This document shows, in pieces, positions 8,418 through 17,287 of a stretch of DNA of 64,000 nucleotides. The stretch lies in NCBI RefSeq assembly GCF_001434465.1, contig NZ_AZGE01000002.1:62001-126000 (forward strand). The letters are read 5' to 3'. Each line of letters opens with the position of its first letter. Within the stretch, counting starts at the first letter, position 1. The DNA is from Limosilactobacillus oris DSM 4864. GTDB taxonomy: Bacteria; Bacillota; Bacilli; Lactobacillales; Lactobacillaceae. The notes beneath the pieces are model-generated. The model was not told the DNA's origin. It worked only from the letters and a program-made list of their open reading frames with translations, and did not search any database. The translations under genes were made by a program, and so were the position numbers.

Positions 8418-9368
8418 ATGATCTCCATCTTCCTGTCCGCCGTCTCCGGTGTCCTGATTATCCTAATAATGGTCGTCGTCGGCTTCGTGCTGAACGAGCG
8501 CGGCTGGTTTAACGAACAATCGCCCAGAATTATTTCCCGGCTCGTCACCCAAATCTCGCTTCCGTGCTACATGGTGACCACGATCATGCACGACTTTTCG
8601 GCGGGGCAGTTGAAGACCCTGCTACCGGACCTTCGCTATCCGGTGATTTCCATGCTGATTCTCTTTGCCCTTTCCTTTGCGGTGGCACGAGCAATTGGCA
8701 TCAAGCGCGCCCACATTGGTCTCTTTTCGTCGATGTTTTTTAATTCCAATACCGTCTTTATCGGCCTGCCCATCAACCTTGCCCTATTCGGCAACTCATC
8801 GATCCCGTACGTTCTCGTTTACTACATGGCGAACACGACCTTTTTCTGGACACTGGGTGTCTGGCTGATTCAAAGAGACGGTTTGCACGAGGCCAAGATC
8901 GACCCACTCACGGCCCTCAAGAAGATTTTTTCGCCGCCACTGCTGGGCTTTATTCTGGGGGTCATTTTAGTAATGCTCCACGTCAGCCTGCCGAAGTTTA
9001 TCATGAGTGACCTCTCCTACATCGGCGCCCTGACGATTCCGATGTCGATGATCTTTATCGGGATTGCGATTTCCAACGCTGGCCTCAGCCGGATGCGGCT
9101 TTCCCGGGACGCCTGGGGAATTTTATTGGGCCGTTTCCTCTTTGCACCCGCGCTGATGGCCCTGTTGGTATTGCCGAGTTCAATGTCGCCGCTGATGAAG
9201 CAGGTCTTTATTCTCCAGGCTGCGATGCCAGTAATGACTAACGCCCCGGTTGTTTCGAAACTCTACCACGCTGACGATAGCTACGCCGCCATCATGGTGA
9301 CGGAAACGACGGTTCTGAGCGTGATTGTGATTCCAATCCTAATGGTAATCATCAAGACCTTCCTGTAG
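8418..9368 (+). CDS. AEC family (auxin efflux carrier-like) transporter
   Basis: About 316 residues with ten hydrophobic helices in two five-helix halves, starting with the typical VLNERGWF segment after TM1 and containing F-F-N-S-N-T-V-F-I-G-L-P in the fourth helix, a conserved AEC feature. Bacterial members include malate/malolactic carriers and other organic-anion carriers; substrate unknown here. A GTG at 8400 is in frame but lacks an RBS; ATG at 8418 follows a weak AAAGCAGA and is taken. A likely -10 TACAAT lies near 8380. The next gene starts 60 bases on. Confidence 0.85.
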   Translation: MISIFLSAVSGVLIILIMVVVGFVLNERGWFNEQSPRIISRLVTQISLPCYMVTTIMHDFSAGQLKTLLPDLRYPVISMLILFALSFAVARAIGIKRAHIGLFSSMFFNSNTVFIGLPINLALFGNSSIPYVLVYYMANTTFFWTLGVWLIQRDGLHEAKIDPLTALKKIFSPPLLGFILGVILVMLHVSLPKFIMSDLSYIGALTIPMSMIFIGIAISNAGLSRMRLSRDAWGILLGRFLFAPALMALLVLPSSMSPLMKQVFILQAAMPVMTNAPVVSKLYHADDSYAAIMVTETTVLSVIVIPILMVIIKTFL

Positions 9369-9428
9369 GATTTCTTGGTAAAGGCAACGAAAGTACGCTA
9401 TTATTGAAAGGGTAAAGGGAGTGCGAGA

Positions 9429-10118
9429 ATGAAGATGGTAGACTTAGTAATCGTTCGTCATGGTCAGAGCCAGGCCAACCGGGATAACATTTTCACCGGT
9501 TGGACGGATGTCCCGCTGACACCGAAGGGAATTGAGCAGGGCGTCGCGGTCGGCAAGGCACTCAAGCGGACCGGCATTCAATTCGCCGATGCCAACACGT
9601 CCTACATGGCCCGGGCGATTGTCACGACTAATATTATTTTGGGTGAAATTGACCAGTTATATATTCCGGTCCACAAGACCTGGCGCTTGAACGAACGCCA
9701 CTATGGCGCCTTGTCCGGGAGTAATAAAGCTGTTGTGAAGGCGGAAGTCGGTGCTGACCAGCTGCACCGCTGGCGGCGAGGTTATACAGAAGTGCCACCG
9801 AAACTTACGCACCACCAGCACGACCGCCGTTACGACCGGCTTGGGGTACAAATGCCGTTGAGCGAAAGCCTGGCGATGACCCAGCGGCGCTTGCTGCCGT
9901 TTTGGCAAGACCAGGTGGCTCCCCGGCTCCTGGACGGCAAAAACCAACTGATCGTAGCCCATGGGAGTTCGTTGCGGGCCCTGATTAAATACCTGGATAA
10001 AATTCCAGACGATGAGATTGACCAGGTTGAAGTACCAAATGGGAAGCCAATCTGGTATCGGTTCGATGAGCACCTGCACGTAGTTAAGAAGACCTTTATC
10101 ACGACGGAGGATGAATAA
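9429..10118 (+). CDS. Phosphoglycerate mutase, 2,3-bisphosphoglycerate-dependent type (divergent)
   Basis: A 229-residue histidine-phosphatase-superfamily protein of GpmA length. The catalytic R-H-G-Q-S (residues 10-14), F-T-G-W-T-D (22-27), W-R-L-N-E-R-H-Y-G (about 85-93) and second His in A-H-G-S-S-L-R-A-L (about 180) are all present. GpmA interconverts 3- and 2-phosphoglycerate in glycolysis. Some usually constant positions differ (N-T-S-Y in place of Y-T-S; G-S-S instead of G-N-S), so this may be a second, non-housekeeping copy. It overlaps the RBS region of the hydrolase gene downstream and is co-transcribed with it. Confidence 0.8.
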   Translation: MKMVDLVIVRHGQSQANRDNIFTGWTDVPLTPKGIEQGVAVGKALKRTGIQFADANTSYMARAIVTTNIILGEIDQLYIPVHKTWRLNERHYGALSGSNKAVVKAEVGADQLHRWRRGYTEVPPKLTHHQHDRRYDRLGVQMPLSESLAMTQRRLLPFWQDQVAPRLLDGKNQLIVAHGSSLRALIKYLDKIPDDEIDQVEVPNGKPIWYRFDEHLHVVKKTFITTEDE

Positions 10119-10119
10119 G

Positions 10120-10986
10120 ATGGCAATTCATGAGATTGAAAACAATCCAGGGCTGACGGGACAAGTACGCCTGATTGACAACGTTACTTACGCGGCAGTG
10201 GATGGGCGGCCGCTTAAAATGGCGATTCTGGAGCCCTGGACCCAGCGCTTCCCCCTCAAATACCATCCTGCACCCCGGCCGCTGATCGTCTTTGTCCAGG
10301 GGAGCTCCTGGCGGGTTGGCAAGATGGGGGAACAGATTCCTCAGTTGGTTCAGTTTGTTAAGGCGGGCTATGTTGTGGCGACGGTTCAACACCGGAATAC
10401 CCTCGATGGCTACCCGTTCCCAGCCTTCCTGGAGGACGTTAAGACGGCCATCCGCTACCTGCGGCGGCGAGCAGTTAAGTTTGCAATCGACCCCGACCGG
10501 GTAGCGATTTGGGGGACGTCCTCCGGTGCCAACGCGGCAATGCTGGTCGGCCTGACCGGTGATGATCCCCGTTATGCTGGTCACCTCTATCGAACTGAGT
10601 CCGACCGGGTCAACGCGGTCGTCAGCTGTTTTGCCCCGATGGATGTGCTCGACACCTTCGACTACACGGCGGCGGTTCCGGGTAGCGAACTGCTCAAGTT
10701 CTGCTTGCTGGGGATGGACCGCAAGAAGTGGCCGGAAATTGCTAAGGAGATGAGCCCGCTCGACCAAGTCAAACCGGGACAGGACTACCCACCATTCCTT
10801 CTCTTTCACGGTGATGCTGATAAGGTCGTCCCTTACCAGCAGATGGTCAAGATGTACGATAAGCTGTCAGCGGACGGCTATGATGTCGCTGCTTACCGGG
10901 TAAAGGGTGCCAACCACGAAAAGGACTTCTGGAGCGAGCGAGTCTACCAGACCGTCTTGGAATTCTTGGATAAAAAAGTGAAGTAA
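10120..10986 (+). CDS. Alpha/beta hydrolase (esterase/lipase-like)
   Basis: About 288 residues. The oxyanion F-V-Q-G-S-S-W near 55, nucleophile elbow G-T-S-S-G (near 133), acid in H-G-D-A-D-K-V-V-P (near 231) and catalytic His in G-A-N-H-E (near 265) give a complete Ser-Asp-His triad. This is the BD-FAE/acetyl-esterase branch that hydrolyses small esters in the cytoplasm; the substrate is unknown. An ATG at 10111 overlaps the previous stop but sits right against GGAGG; ATG at 10120 has a 9-base spacing and is chosen. It pairs with the mutase-like gene upstream. Confidence 0.83.
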   Translation: MAIHEIENNPGLTGQVRLIDNVTYAAVDGRPLKMAILEPWTQRFPLKYHPAPRPLIVFVQGSSWRVGKMGEQIPQLVQFVKAGYVVATVQHRNTLDGYPFPAFLEDVKTAIRYLRRRAVKFAIDPDRVAIWGTSSGANAAMLVGLTGDDPRYAGHLYRTESDRVNAVVSCFAPMDVLDTFDYTAAVPGSELLKFCLLGMDRKKWPEIAKEMSPLDQVKPGQDYPPFLLFHGDADKVVPYQQMVKMYDKLSADGYDVAAYRVKGANHEKDFWSERVYQTVLEFLDKKVK

Positions 10987-11153
10987 GTAAAAAAGGAGTG
11001 GAAAATAACCTCCTTGACAAGGCGTATGACTAGCCTAGGACGATAGTTGACACGGCACGGGTCGGCTATCGTTCGTAGGCAAATAGCCTTGTGGTTACGA
11101 CACGCAGTTAGCCTATTGGTTTTCCACGTTATCTTTATAATAGTTAAGAACTA

Positions 11154-11199
11154 GCAAGAGACTGGTGAGAAAATGAAGTTTTCTCCCAGCCTCTTTTGC
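11154..11199. terminator. Terminator downstream of pepC
   Basis: A long imperfect stem pairs GCAAGAG...GAGAAAA with TTTTCTC...CTCTTTTGC around a 5-base loop; it can act in both directions. The preceding 165 bases (10987-11153) show no gene. Confidence 0.7.
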
Positions 11200-11219
11200 T
11201 ATCTATTAAATTTATTCTT

Positions 11220-12560
11220 TTAGGCCAGCGTTCCCATTGGGTCCCATGGCTTGAGGACGATTGGCTCTTGAGCCTGTTCCTTCAGCAGCTTGTCAGACAG
11301 GTACTTCTTGTTGATGACAACCTGGAAGCAGTACTGGTCCATCCACTCGTCGCTCATGACGAAGTAGCCCTTGTGACCGACCTTGTTGCCCCAGGAGTTT
11401 TCGACCTTCCACTTGGTTGGCTTGCCGTCCACAATGTCAACCCCGGTCAAGACCATTGCGTGGTCCATCATGCTCTGACCGTAATCAAGCATTTCTGCCT
11501 TGGTCATGTCGAGGTCCACGTCGAAGAGTTCGTCGTACTTGTAGGTGTTGAGGGCCATAATCCCGAGCTTGGTTTCGGAGTACTTAACGACATCGGAACC
11601 GAACCAAACGCTTTCGCCGGCCTTTAACTGATCAATTGCCAGTTGCTTGAATTCGTCCATTGGCAGGTTGAGGTGCTTGATCTGGCGACCACCGACCACG
11701 TTCCCTAGCATATCAATGGTGTAGGTCTGGTGGTACTTCTTGTCCGCGGTCGGGGCCTGGATGATTGATACGTAGTCGTCCAAGTTCCAGCCGACGTACT
11801 TCTTAAAGAATTCCTGCGGCGTGATGTTGGCGTCGCGGTGGTATTCGTTATCCTTCTTGGTCCGGTATTCGAAGTCAAAGTGTTGGACTGGTTCGCCAAA
11901 GGTGTAGGCCAACATCCGGTAGACCTCGTTGAGCATCTTCTGCCGGGTGGCGTTTAATTCGTCTTCGCTGGCGTGGTCGTTGTTGATCATCCCCCGCAAG
12001 ATGACGGCGTCGTGGCGGAGTTTGTTGTTTAAGACGTCGTTGATTCCCCGGGAGTTGCTGGAGTTGAATGATTCTGGCATGGCGGCCTTTGGCATCACCC
12101 CGTACTTGCTGATCAGGGCACAGAGCATATCCCATTGTCCACCGTCGCTTTGCGGTGCAGCCATCAGCCAGGATACCTTCCGGCTATCAGTGGGCTTGTT
12201 GGCCGTCCGAATAACGTTTTCGTAGAAGTAGTTGGCCTTTTCAAACTTGTCCCAGAAGAATTGGTAGGCCTGGGAAAGCTCAAAGTTGTCGGGCAGGTTG
12301 AACTTTTGCTGCATTTCGTGGCGCATGGTGTTAAGTGCGGCAAACATCCAGCAGCGGCCGGATTGCTTTTGGTCGGCCACGTCTCCCGTCTTGAGGTCAA
12401 TCGAAAAGTGCGGGGTATCGTCAGCAATGGAGTGCCAATCAAAGCTGGCGTTGCGGACCCCGTTTTTGGTGACGGTGCGCTCTAAGACGCGACTGTCCCG
12501 CCGGCTGTTGTAGTCGGCCCGGAAATTAGCGATGTCTTCGTCAGAAATGGAAAAACTCAT
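11220..12560 (-). CDS. pepC: Aminopeptidase C (cysteine peptidase, C1 family)
   Basis: A 446-residue bleomycin-hydrolase-type aminopeptidase. Catalytic Cys lies in Q-K-Q-S-G-R-C-W-M-F (near 70), His in M-D-H-A-M-V-L-T-G (near 362) and Asn in V-E-N-S-W-G (near 384). PepC is a cytoplasmic homohexamer that removes N-terminal residues from peptides taken up during growth on protein; the C-terminal tail, here ending ...M-G-T-L-A, reaches into the active site of family members and limits them to exopeptidase action. AGGAGG precedes the ATG. It is monocistronic with its own terminator. Confidence 0.95.
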   Translation of the reverse strand: MSFSISDEDIANFRADYNSRRDSRVLERTVTKNGVRNASFDWHSIADDTPHFSIDLKTGDVADQKQSGRCWMFAALNTMRHEMQQKFNLPDNFELSQAYQFFWDKFEKANYFYENVIRTANKPTDSRKVSWLMAAPQSDGGQWDMLCALISKYGVMPKAAMPESFNSSNSRGINDVLNNKLRHDAVILRGMINNDHASEDELNATRQKMLNEVYRMLAYTFGEPVQHFDFEYRTKKDNEYHRDANITPQEFFKKYVGWNLDDYVSIIQAPTADKKYHQTYTIDMLGNVVGGRQIKHLNLPMDEFKQLAIDQLKAGESVWFGSDVVKYSETKLGIMALNTYKYDELFDVDLDMTKAEMLDYGQSMMDHAMVLTGVDIVDGKPTKWKVENSWGNKVGHKGYFVMSDEWMDQYCFQVVINKKYLSDKLLKEQAQEPIVLKPWDPMGTLA

Positions 12561-12611
12561 TAAAAATCCTCCTTAGCATTACTTAAACTTTATTATAAAA
12601 CAAAACGAACA

Positions 12612-12656
12612 GGGAGTGGGACAGAACTAGCTTGTCTAGTTCGTAGTCCCACCCCC
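12612..12656. repeat. Intergenic hairpin (GTGGGAC type)
   Basis: GGGAGTGGGAC pairs with GTCCCACCCCC (one mismatch), with an inner AACTAG/CTAGTT pairing. It stands between pepC and the downstream end of rpiA and may be part of the longer dispersed repeat next to it. Confidence 0.6.
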
Positions 12657-12797
12657 GCAAGGATGGATACGCCGCGCAGCAAGCCTATTTGGGGTAGCTC
12701 AAATGCTGATTTATCAGCGTTTGAACTACCAGCCAGCTACTGCGTTGAGGCATTACTAGCTTTAAAATATTAAAAGGTTGGGTTAATTCCCAACCTT
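12657..12797 (-). repeat. Dispersed intergenic repeat B, copy 2
   Basis: About 95 bases nearest rpiA (12698-12797) match, in reverse orientation, the stretch 22597-22695 after rplA with few differences, and a shorter CCATCCTTGCGG block recurs further out. In both places the repeat starts with the gene's terminator, includes the dyad AAACGCTGAT-AA-ATCAGCGTTT (here with one change) and the string CAGTAGCTGGCTGG. Confidence 0.75.
12774..12797 (-). terminator. Terminator of rpiA
   Basis: AAGGTTGGG/CCCAACCTT, 9 bp perfect, loop AATTAA on the minus strand, followed by TTAATATTTT. It is of the same type as the terminators of rplA, rplL, nrdF and tsaD (loop with TTAA). Confidence 0.8.
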
Positions 12798-12810
12798 ATC
12801 TAAATATCCG

Positions 12811-13494
12811 TTACCGGGCGTGCAAAACTTTCGGACCATCCTGGGTGCCGACGATGACGTCGTTGACCCGGTTGAGGAAGAGACCGGTTTCGACGAGCCC
12901 GACCATGTGGATCAGTTCGTCGGCCAGTTCTACCGGGTGGTCAATTTCTTCCAGGTGGAGGTCGATGATGTAATTCTTCTCGTCGGTCAGGAACTTGTGG
13001 TCACCGTCCATCCGCCAGCTTGGCTTGTAGCCCTTCTTTTCCAGCCGGTTGAAGACCAGTTGGGCGCCAAAGGGGATGACTTCGACTGGCAACGGGAACT
13101 TGCCGAGCTTGTGGACCAGCTTGCTTTCGTCAACGATCCAAATGATCTTGTTGGAGGCATTGGCAACGATCTTTTCCCAGAGGAGGGCGCCACCGCCACC
13201 CTTGATTCCCTGGAAGTCGTCGCTGACCTCGTCGGCCCCGTCGATGCATAGGTCGATGTGGTCAACGTCGTCAATATCCTTGATGGTAATTCCCAGATCA
13301 CGGGCCTGCTTAGCTGTCCGGGTGGAAGTCGTAACCCCGATGATGTCGGTGAGCTTGCCTTCCTGGACCTGCTTGCCGAGTTCATCGACCATGTAGCGAA
13401 CGGTGGAGCCTGTTCCCAGGCCGACGATCATGCCGGACTTAATGTACTTGACGGATTCCCGTCCCGTTTGTGCTTTTAATTCGTCTTGATTCAT
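12811..13494 (-). CDS. rpiA: Ribose-5-phosphate isomerase A
   Basis: A 227-residue enzyme interconverting ribose 5-phosphate and ribulose 5-phosphate in the pentose phosphate pathway. G-L-G-T-G-S-T (near 26) binds phosphate, D-G-A-D-E-V (near 82) and G-G-G-G-A-L (near 97) hold the catalytic Asp and Glu/Lys residues (I-K-G-G-G-G). Start: an ATG six bases upstream overlaps the AGGAGG, so ATG at 13494 (M-N-Q-D-E-L) is used. The ribosome binding site directly follows the stop of the GNAT gene, so the two are an operon. Confidence 0.95.
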   Translation of the reverse strand: MNQDELKAQTGRESVKYIKSGMIVGLGTGSTVRYMVDELGKQVQEGKLTDIIGVTTSTRTAKQARDLGITIKDIDDVDHIDLCIDGADEVSDDFQGIKGGGGALLWEKIVANASNKIIWIVDESKLVHKLGKFPLPVEVIPFGAQLVFNRLEKKGYKPSWRMDGDHKFLTDEKNYIIDLHLEEIDHPVELADELIHMVGLVETGLFLNRVNDVIVGTQDGPKVLHAR

Positions 13495-13504
13495 TTTCAT
13501 CCTC

Positions 13505-13801
13505 CTAGTTGAGATTGATCCGATCTTTTGGCAATAGCAGTTCTTGGTATTCCGGATGCTGCTTAAACTGGGCCTTAGCGTAAGGACACATCAATTTGAC
13601 GGTCCAGTGCTGCTCCTTGGCGTAGTCCACAAAGTGTTGAACCAGCTGGGCAGCGATGCCCTGGCCCTGGTAATCAGGGTGGACAAATACCCGTTCCACC
13701 ACGACCCGGTCGTCGCTGACGGCGGGGAAACTGATTTCGCCAATCAACGGCTGACCAGGGTCACTGGCAACAATCCGGTGATCTTCAACTTGAAATTGCA
13801 T
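13505..13801 (-). CDS. Small GNAT-family N-acetyltransferase (YjdJ-like)
   Basis: A 98-residue one-domain GNAT of the short COG2388 type. [16 protein letters not shown] gives the acetyl-CoA pyrophosphate loop (Q-G-Q-G-I-A near 50) and C-P-Y-A-K near 80 is conserved in this subfamily. The natural acceptor is unknown. An in-frame TTG lies five codons upstream; ATG at 13801 fits the usual M-x-F start of relatives and follows GGATGTG. It is upstream of, and co-transcribed with, rpiA. Confidence 0.8.
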   Translation of the reverse strand: MQFQVEDHRIVASDPGQPLIGEISFPAVSDDRVVVERVFVHPDYQGQGIAAQLVQHFVDYAKEQHWTVKLMCPYAKAQFKQHPEYQELLLPKDRINLN

Positions 13802-13923
13802 CTTAATCACATCCAATCAACTTTAATTTTCAATAAAGTCAGCTGAAAAGTCAAGCTAAGCAATACCATTCACTTTTAATCTATCCTATAATATTAAAAG
13901 CACTGATTACGTTAACGAGGTGA

Positions 13924-14466
13924 ATGAAAGTGAAACGTGGATTTAAAATTGTCACAGCCAAGAAGGACCAGGGGCTAACCCTCCCCCAGCGGCAGACAGC
14001 TCAGGCCGCAGGGTATGATTTTGCTGCCTCAGAAGATTTTACCTTACCCTCAATTTGGAAGGGGAATTTTCTCAAAGCACTGTGGACCCTTCACCAGCAA
14101 AAGCAGCTGGGCGACGCTGATTTTCAGGCGGCGGATAAGTGCCTGAAACCATACCTGGTCCCAACGGGCATCAAGGCCTACATGGGCAAGGACGAGTTCC
14201 TCCTGTTAGCCAACCGGTCGAGTGGTCCCCTCAAGCGGCGGCTAATCCTGCCTAACGGGATTGGGATTGTTGATGCCGACTACTATGACAACGAGAGCAA
14301 CGAGGGAGAAATTTTCTTCCAATTAATTAACTTTGGCTTGAAAGATTACCACATCAAGAAGGGCGAACGGATTGGCCAGGGAATTTTCCTGCCCTACCTG
14401 CTTGCCGATGAAGAAACAGCCCCCCAGGCCCAGCGAACTGGTGGCTTTGGTTCAACGAAAAAGTAA
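13924..14466 (+). CDS. dut: dUTP diphosphatase (trimeric dUTPase family)
   Basis: A 180-residue enzyme that hydrolyses dUTP to dUMP, keeping uracil out of DNA and supplying thymidylate synthesis. Five motifs are seen in order: A-G-Y-D-F-A-A (29-35), R-S-S-G-P-L-K (about 98), G-I-V-D-A-D-Y-Y (about 116), G-E-R-I-G-Q-G (about 143) and R-T-G-G-F-G-S-T (about 171). There is an insert of some 35 residues between motif 1 and the following strand, giving a longer protein than the E. coli type. radA follows after 13 bases and is in the same transcript. Confidence 0.92.
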   Translation: MKVKRGFKIVTAKKDQGLTLPQRQTAQAAGYDFAASEDFTLPSIWKGNFLKALWTLHQQKQLGDADFQAADKCLKPYLVPTGIKAYMGKDEFLLLANRSSGPLKRRLILPNGIGIVDADYYDNESNEGEIFFQLINFGLKDYHIKKGERIGQGIFLPYLLADEETAPQAQRTGGFGSTKK

Positions 14467-14479
14467 GGAGAAATAAGGA

Positions 14480-15856
14480 ATGGCAAAGGTACGGACACAG
14501 TACGTGTGTCAAAATTGCGGTTATAGCTCCCGCCGTTACCTTGGTCGGTGCCCCAACTGCGGGGAATGGAACTCGTTGGTAGAAGAACAAGTTCAATCAG
14601 AAAGCAAGGCCGCGCCGACGCGGGCAACGACGACCCTGACCGGGTTGGTTGCTAAGCCGCAAAAAATTAGTGAAATTAATAGTAAGGAAACGCCCCGGGT
14701 TAAGACCAAGCTCAATGAGCTGAACCGGGTTCTCGGTGGTGGGATCGTTCCTGGCTCCCTAATCCTGATTGGTGGGGATCCCGGTATCGGGAAATCAACC
14801 CTCCTTCTTCAGGTTTCCGGCCAGCTCAGTGACGAACACCACCGGGTCCTGTATGTTTCAGGAGAGGAAAGCGGCACCCAGATTAAGATGCGGGCAGAAC
14901 GCCTCGGCGTGTCCGGGGATGAATTTTACGTTTACCCGGAAACCAATATGGATAGTATTAAGGAAACGATCCGTGACCTCAAGCCCGAATACGTAGTGAT
15001 TGACTCTGTCCAAACAATGCAGGCAACGGACGTCAGTTCAGCAATCGGTAGTGTTTCTCAAATTCGGGAAGTTACTGCCCAGTTGATGCAAATTGCCAAG
15101 AGCAATAACATTACGGTTTTCGTCGTGGGCCACGTGACTAAGGGCGGTGCCTTAGCCGGGCCGAAGATTTTGGAGCACATGGTGGACACGGTGCTCTACT
15201 TTGAAGGGGACCTCCACCATACTTACCGGATCCTCCGCTCGGTCAAAAACCGTTTTGGCTCGACCAATGAACTGGGGATTTTTGAAATGCACACCAACGG
15301 CCTCAGTGAGGTCCAAAACCCCTCAGAGATTTTCCTTGAGGAACGACTTCGTGACGCCACCGGCTCTTCCGTAGTGGTTTCCCTGGAGGGGACGCGGCCC
15401 ATTCTGGTAGAAATTCAAGCCCTGGTGACTCCCACGGTCTACGGGAATGCTCAGCGAACTGCTACCGGTTTGAGTCGAAACAGAGTATCATTGATAATGG
15501 CCGTCTTGGAAAAGCGGGCCAACCTGATGCTGCAAAATCAGGATGCCTACCTCAAAGCAGCGGGCGGTGTCAAGCTGGATGAACCGGCAATCGACCTGGC
15601 AATCGCGGTCAGCATTGCTTCCAGCTACCGGGACAAGGGGACCCGTCCCGCTGACGCCTTCGTTGGCGAAGTCGGTTTGACCGGTGAAATTCGCCGGGTG
15701 AACCGGATTGAACAGCGGGTCGCTGAGGCGCAGAAGCTCGGCTTTGAACGAATCTTCATCCCCAAGAACAACTTAAAGGGGTGGACACCACCAACCGGGA
15801 TTGAGGTCGTCGGGGTTACGACTTTGCGTGAAGCACTCCGGCTGGCCCTCGGCTAG
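14480..15856 (+). CDS. radA: DNA repair protein RadA (Sms), branch-migration helicase
   Basis: A 458-residue RadA. N-terminal zinc finger C-Q-N-C...C-P-N-C (11-30), Walker [11 protein letters not shown] (about 95-104), Walker B V-I-D-S-V-Q-T, the RadA-specific K-N-R-F-G-S-T motif (about 254-260) and a Lon-protease-like C-terminal domain. RadA drives branch migration of recombination intermediates together with RecA. It lies in the familiar dut-radA-yacL order. Confidence 0.96.
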   Translation: MAKVRTQYVCQNCGYSSRRYLGRCPNCGEWNSLVEEQVQSESKAAPTRATTTLTGLVAKPQKISEINSKETPRVKTKLNELNRVLGGGIVPGSLILIGGDPGIGKSTLLLQVSGQLSDEHHRVLYVSGEESGTQIKMRAERLGVSGDEFYVYPETNMDSIKETIRDLKPEYVVIDSVQTMQATDVSSAIGSVSQIREVTAQLMQIAKSNNITVFVVGHVTKGGALAGPKILEHMVDTVLYFEGDLHHTYRILRSVKNRFGSTNELGIFEMHTNGLSEVQNPSEIFLEERLRDATGSSVVVSLEGTRPILVEIQALVTPTVYGNAQRTATGLSRNRVSLIMAVLEKRANLMLQNQDAYLKAAGGVKLDEPAIDLAIAVSIASSYRDKGTRPADAFVGEVGLTGEIRRVNRIEQRVAEAQKLGFERIFIPKNNLKGWTPPTGIEVVGVTTLREALRLALG

Positions 15857-15882
15857 GTTAATTTTAAGGAGGGATGCAATTA

Positions 15883-17016
15883 ATGCTGAAACGAATAATT
15901 CGCTTGATTTATATTTTGCTTGGGGCAACGGTTGGTTTTTACTACCTGCCACTGCTCTGGGATGTTTTTAACTGGCAACTTGACCGTTCGCTTTTGTTCT
16001 TCATGGATGTTGCCATCGGTGCTATTATTTTTTGGTTATTATCCTTAGCACTCATGAAGCCAACCCTGAACGTGATTCACCAGGTGGAACACGACCTGAC
16101 CAGCAAGAGCCCGATTTATATCTTCTTTGGGGCCCTGCTCACAATCCTGGGCCTTGTGCTGGCCGTCCTAATTTCAATTCCCCTCTGGCGGACACGGATT
16201 CCGGTGATCAACAATGTTTTGCCGATTCTGCTGATGGTCGTCTTCAGTTACTACGGCTTTAAGATTGGGACCTCACGGTTGGATGATTGGAAAAACCTGG
16301 CAACCCTGCGCCGTAATAAGGAAGCCGGGGGTCAGCATGAGGTCATCAAGCAACAGGACGCCAACTATCACCATTACAAGATTTTGGACACTAATATCCT
16401 GATTGATGGGCGGATCTACGACCTGGTCAAGACCGGCTTCTTAGAAGGAACCCTACTGGTGCCGAATTTCGTCCTCTACGAGCTGCAATACATTGCTGAC
16501 TCGGGCGAAAGCATCAAGCGGGTCCGCGGTCGGCGGGGCTTAGATATTTTGAATAAGCTGCGCAAGGAAAAAATCGTTCCAATCGAGATGTACGACGGTG
16601 ATTTTGAGGATATTCCGGAAGTCGATAGTAAGCTGATTGCCCTCGCCAAGAAGGTTAACGGGGCGATCGTCACTAACGACTACAACCTCAACAAGGTCAT
16701 CCAGTTCCAAAACGTTGATGTCTTAAACATCAATAACCTGGCAAAGTCGCTGCGTCCACGGGTCATTCCGGGCGAAAAGCTCAACGTGGTCGTGGTCAAG
16801 AAGGGGACCGAACGCCAGCAGGGGGTTGCCTACCTGGATGATGGCACGATGGTCGTAGTTGAGGATGGCCGTTACTTCATGAACCAACCGATTGAGGTCG
16901 AGGTCACCAGCGCCCTCCAGACGGATGCGGGGCGGATGATTTTTGCCCGGCCGGTACACTCCCAAAAGGGAATCAATAGTCAAAACCCTGCCAAGGATAA
17001 GAAGGACAAGAAGTAG
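15883..17016 (+). CDS. PIN/TRAM-domain membrane protein (YacL family)
   Basis: About 377 residues: four N-terminal TM helices (to about 140), a PIN nuclease-like domain beginning K-I-L-D-T-N-I-L-I-D-G-R (about 165) with acidic residues D-T-N and later V-T-N-D-Y-N-L, then a C-terminal TRAM domain (G-E-K-L-N-V-V-V-V-K-K-G) expected to bind RNA. The protein is therefore a membrane-anchored putative RNase. An ATG at 15874 is fused to the AAGGAGGG ribosome binding site; ATG at 15883 has normal spacing. It follows radA by 26 bases. Confidence 0.9.
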   Translation: MLKRIIRLIYILLGATVGFYYLPLLWDVFNWQLDRSLLFFMDVAIGAIIFWLLSLALMKPTLNVIHQVEHDLTSKSPIYIFFGALLTILGLVLAVLISIPLWRTRIPVINNVLPILLMVVFSYYGFKIGTSRLDDWKNLATLRRNKEAGGQHEVIKQQDANYHHYKILDTNILIDGRIYDLVKTGFLEGTLLVPNFVLYELQYIADSGESIKRVRGRRGLDILNKLRKEKIVPIEMYDGDFEDIPEVDSKLIALAKKVNGAIVTNDYNLNKVIQFQNVDVLNINNLAKSLRPRVIPGEKLNVVVVKKGTERQQGVAYLDDGTMVVVEDGRYFMNQPIEVEVTSALQTDAGRMIFARPVHSQKGINSQNPAKDKKDKK

Positions 17017-17084
17017 TCTCAAAATGATGAATTAATAATGGCTAGGTGCGTGACGGCACACAACCAGTCTTTCGAAAGCAAAAT

Positions 17085-17130
17085 GGGCTGTGACATAAGC
17101 TCTATTACTTTAACAAAAAGGCGAACAGCG
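17085..17130 (+). repeat. Dispersed intergenic repeat D, copy 1
   Basis: The stretch GCTGTGACATAAGCTCTATT continuing into ACTTTAACAAAAAG and GCGAACAGCG recurs with few changes at 41973-42016. Confidence 0.6.
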
Positions 17131-17237
17131 CAGTACACAAAGGGGCTTCAGTGCTCGGCAAAGCCGAACTCTGAAGCCCTCTTTGTGCTTTCTAAAGACT
17201 AGCTGCGCGTCTTCACGCTCCCATCTGTGTACTGCGC
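17128..17237. repeat. Large nested cruciform element
   Basis: A 12-bp perfect inverted repeat, GCGCAGTACACA (17128-17139) and TGTGTACTGCGC (17226-17237), encloses the nested-hairpin repeat A2 and about 40 further bases. No coding potential. Confidence 0.65.
17136..17187 (-). repeat. Nested-hairpin repeat, copy A2
   Basis: CACAAA-GGGGCTTCAG pairs with CTGAAGCCC-CTTTGTG, inner hairpin TCGGC-AAA-GCCGA. Read on the minus strand it is nearly identical to copy A3 at 36488 over some 45 bases, including the flank AGAAAGCACAAAGAGG. Confidence 0.75.
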
Positions 17238-17265
17238 CGTTGTTTGGCTAGCTAGTACAAAAAAA

Positions 17266-17287
17266 GAGATAGCTTGGGAGCTATCTC
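17266..17287 (-). terminator. Orphan terminator-like hairpin
   Basis: GAGATAGCT/AGCTATCTC, 9 bp perfect with a 4-base loop. The run of seven T is on the minus strand, yet no known minus-strand gene precedes it within 270 bases. Confidence 0.6.

Noticed and set aside
10987-11153. Possible small gene between the hydrolase gene and pepC
   Set aside because: Contains short inverted repeats (GATAGTTGAC..GGCTATCG, GCCTTGT/ACAAGGC) but no frame with start signals.
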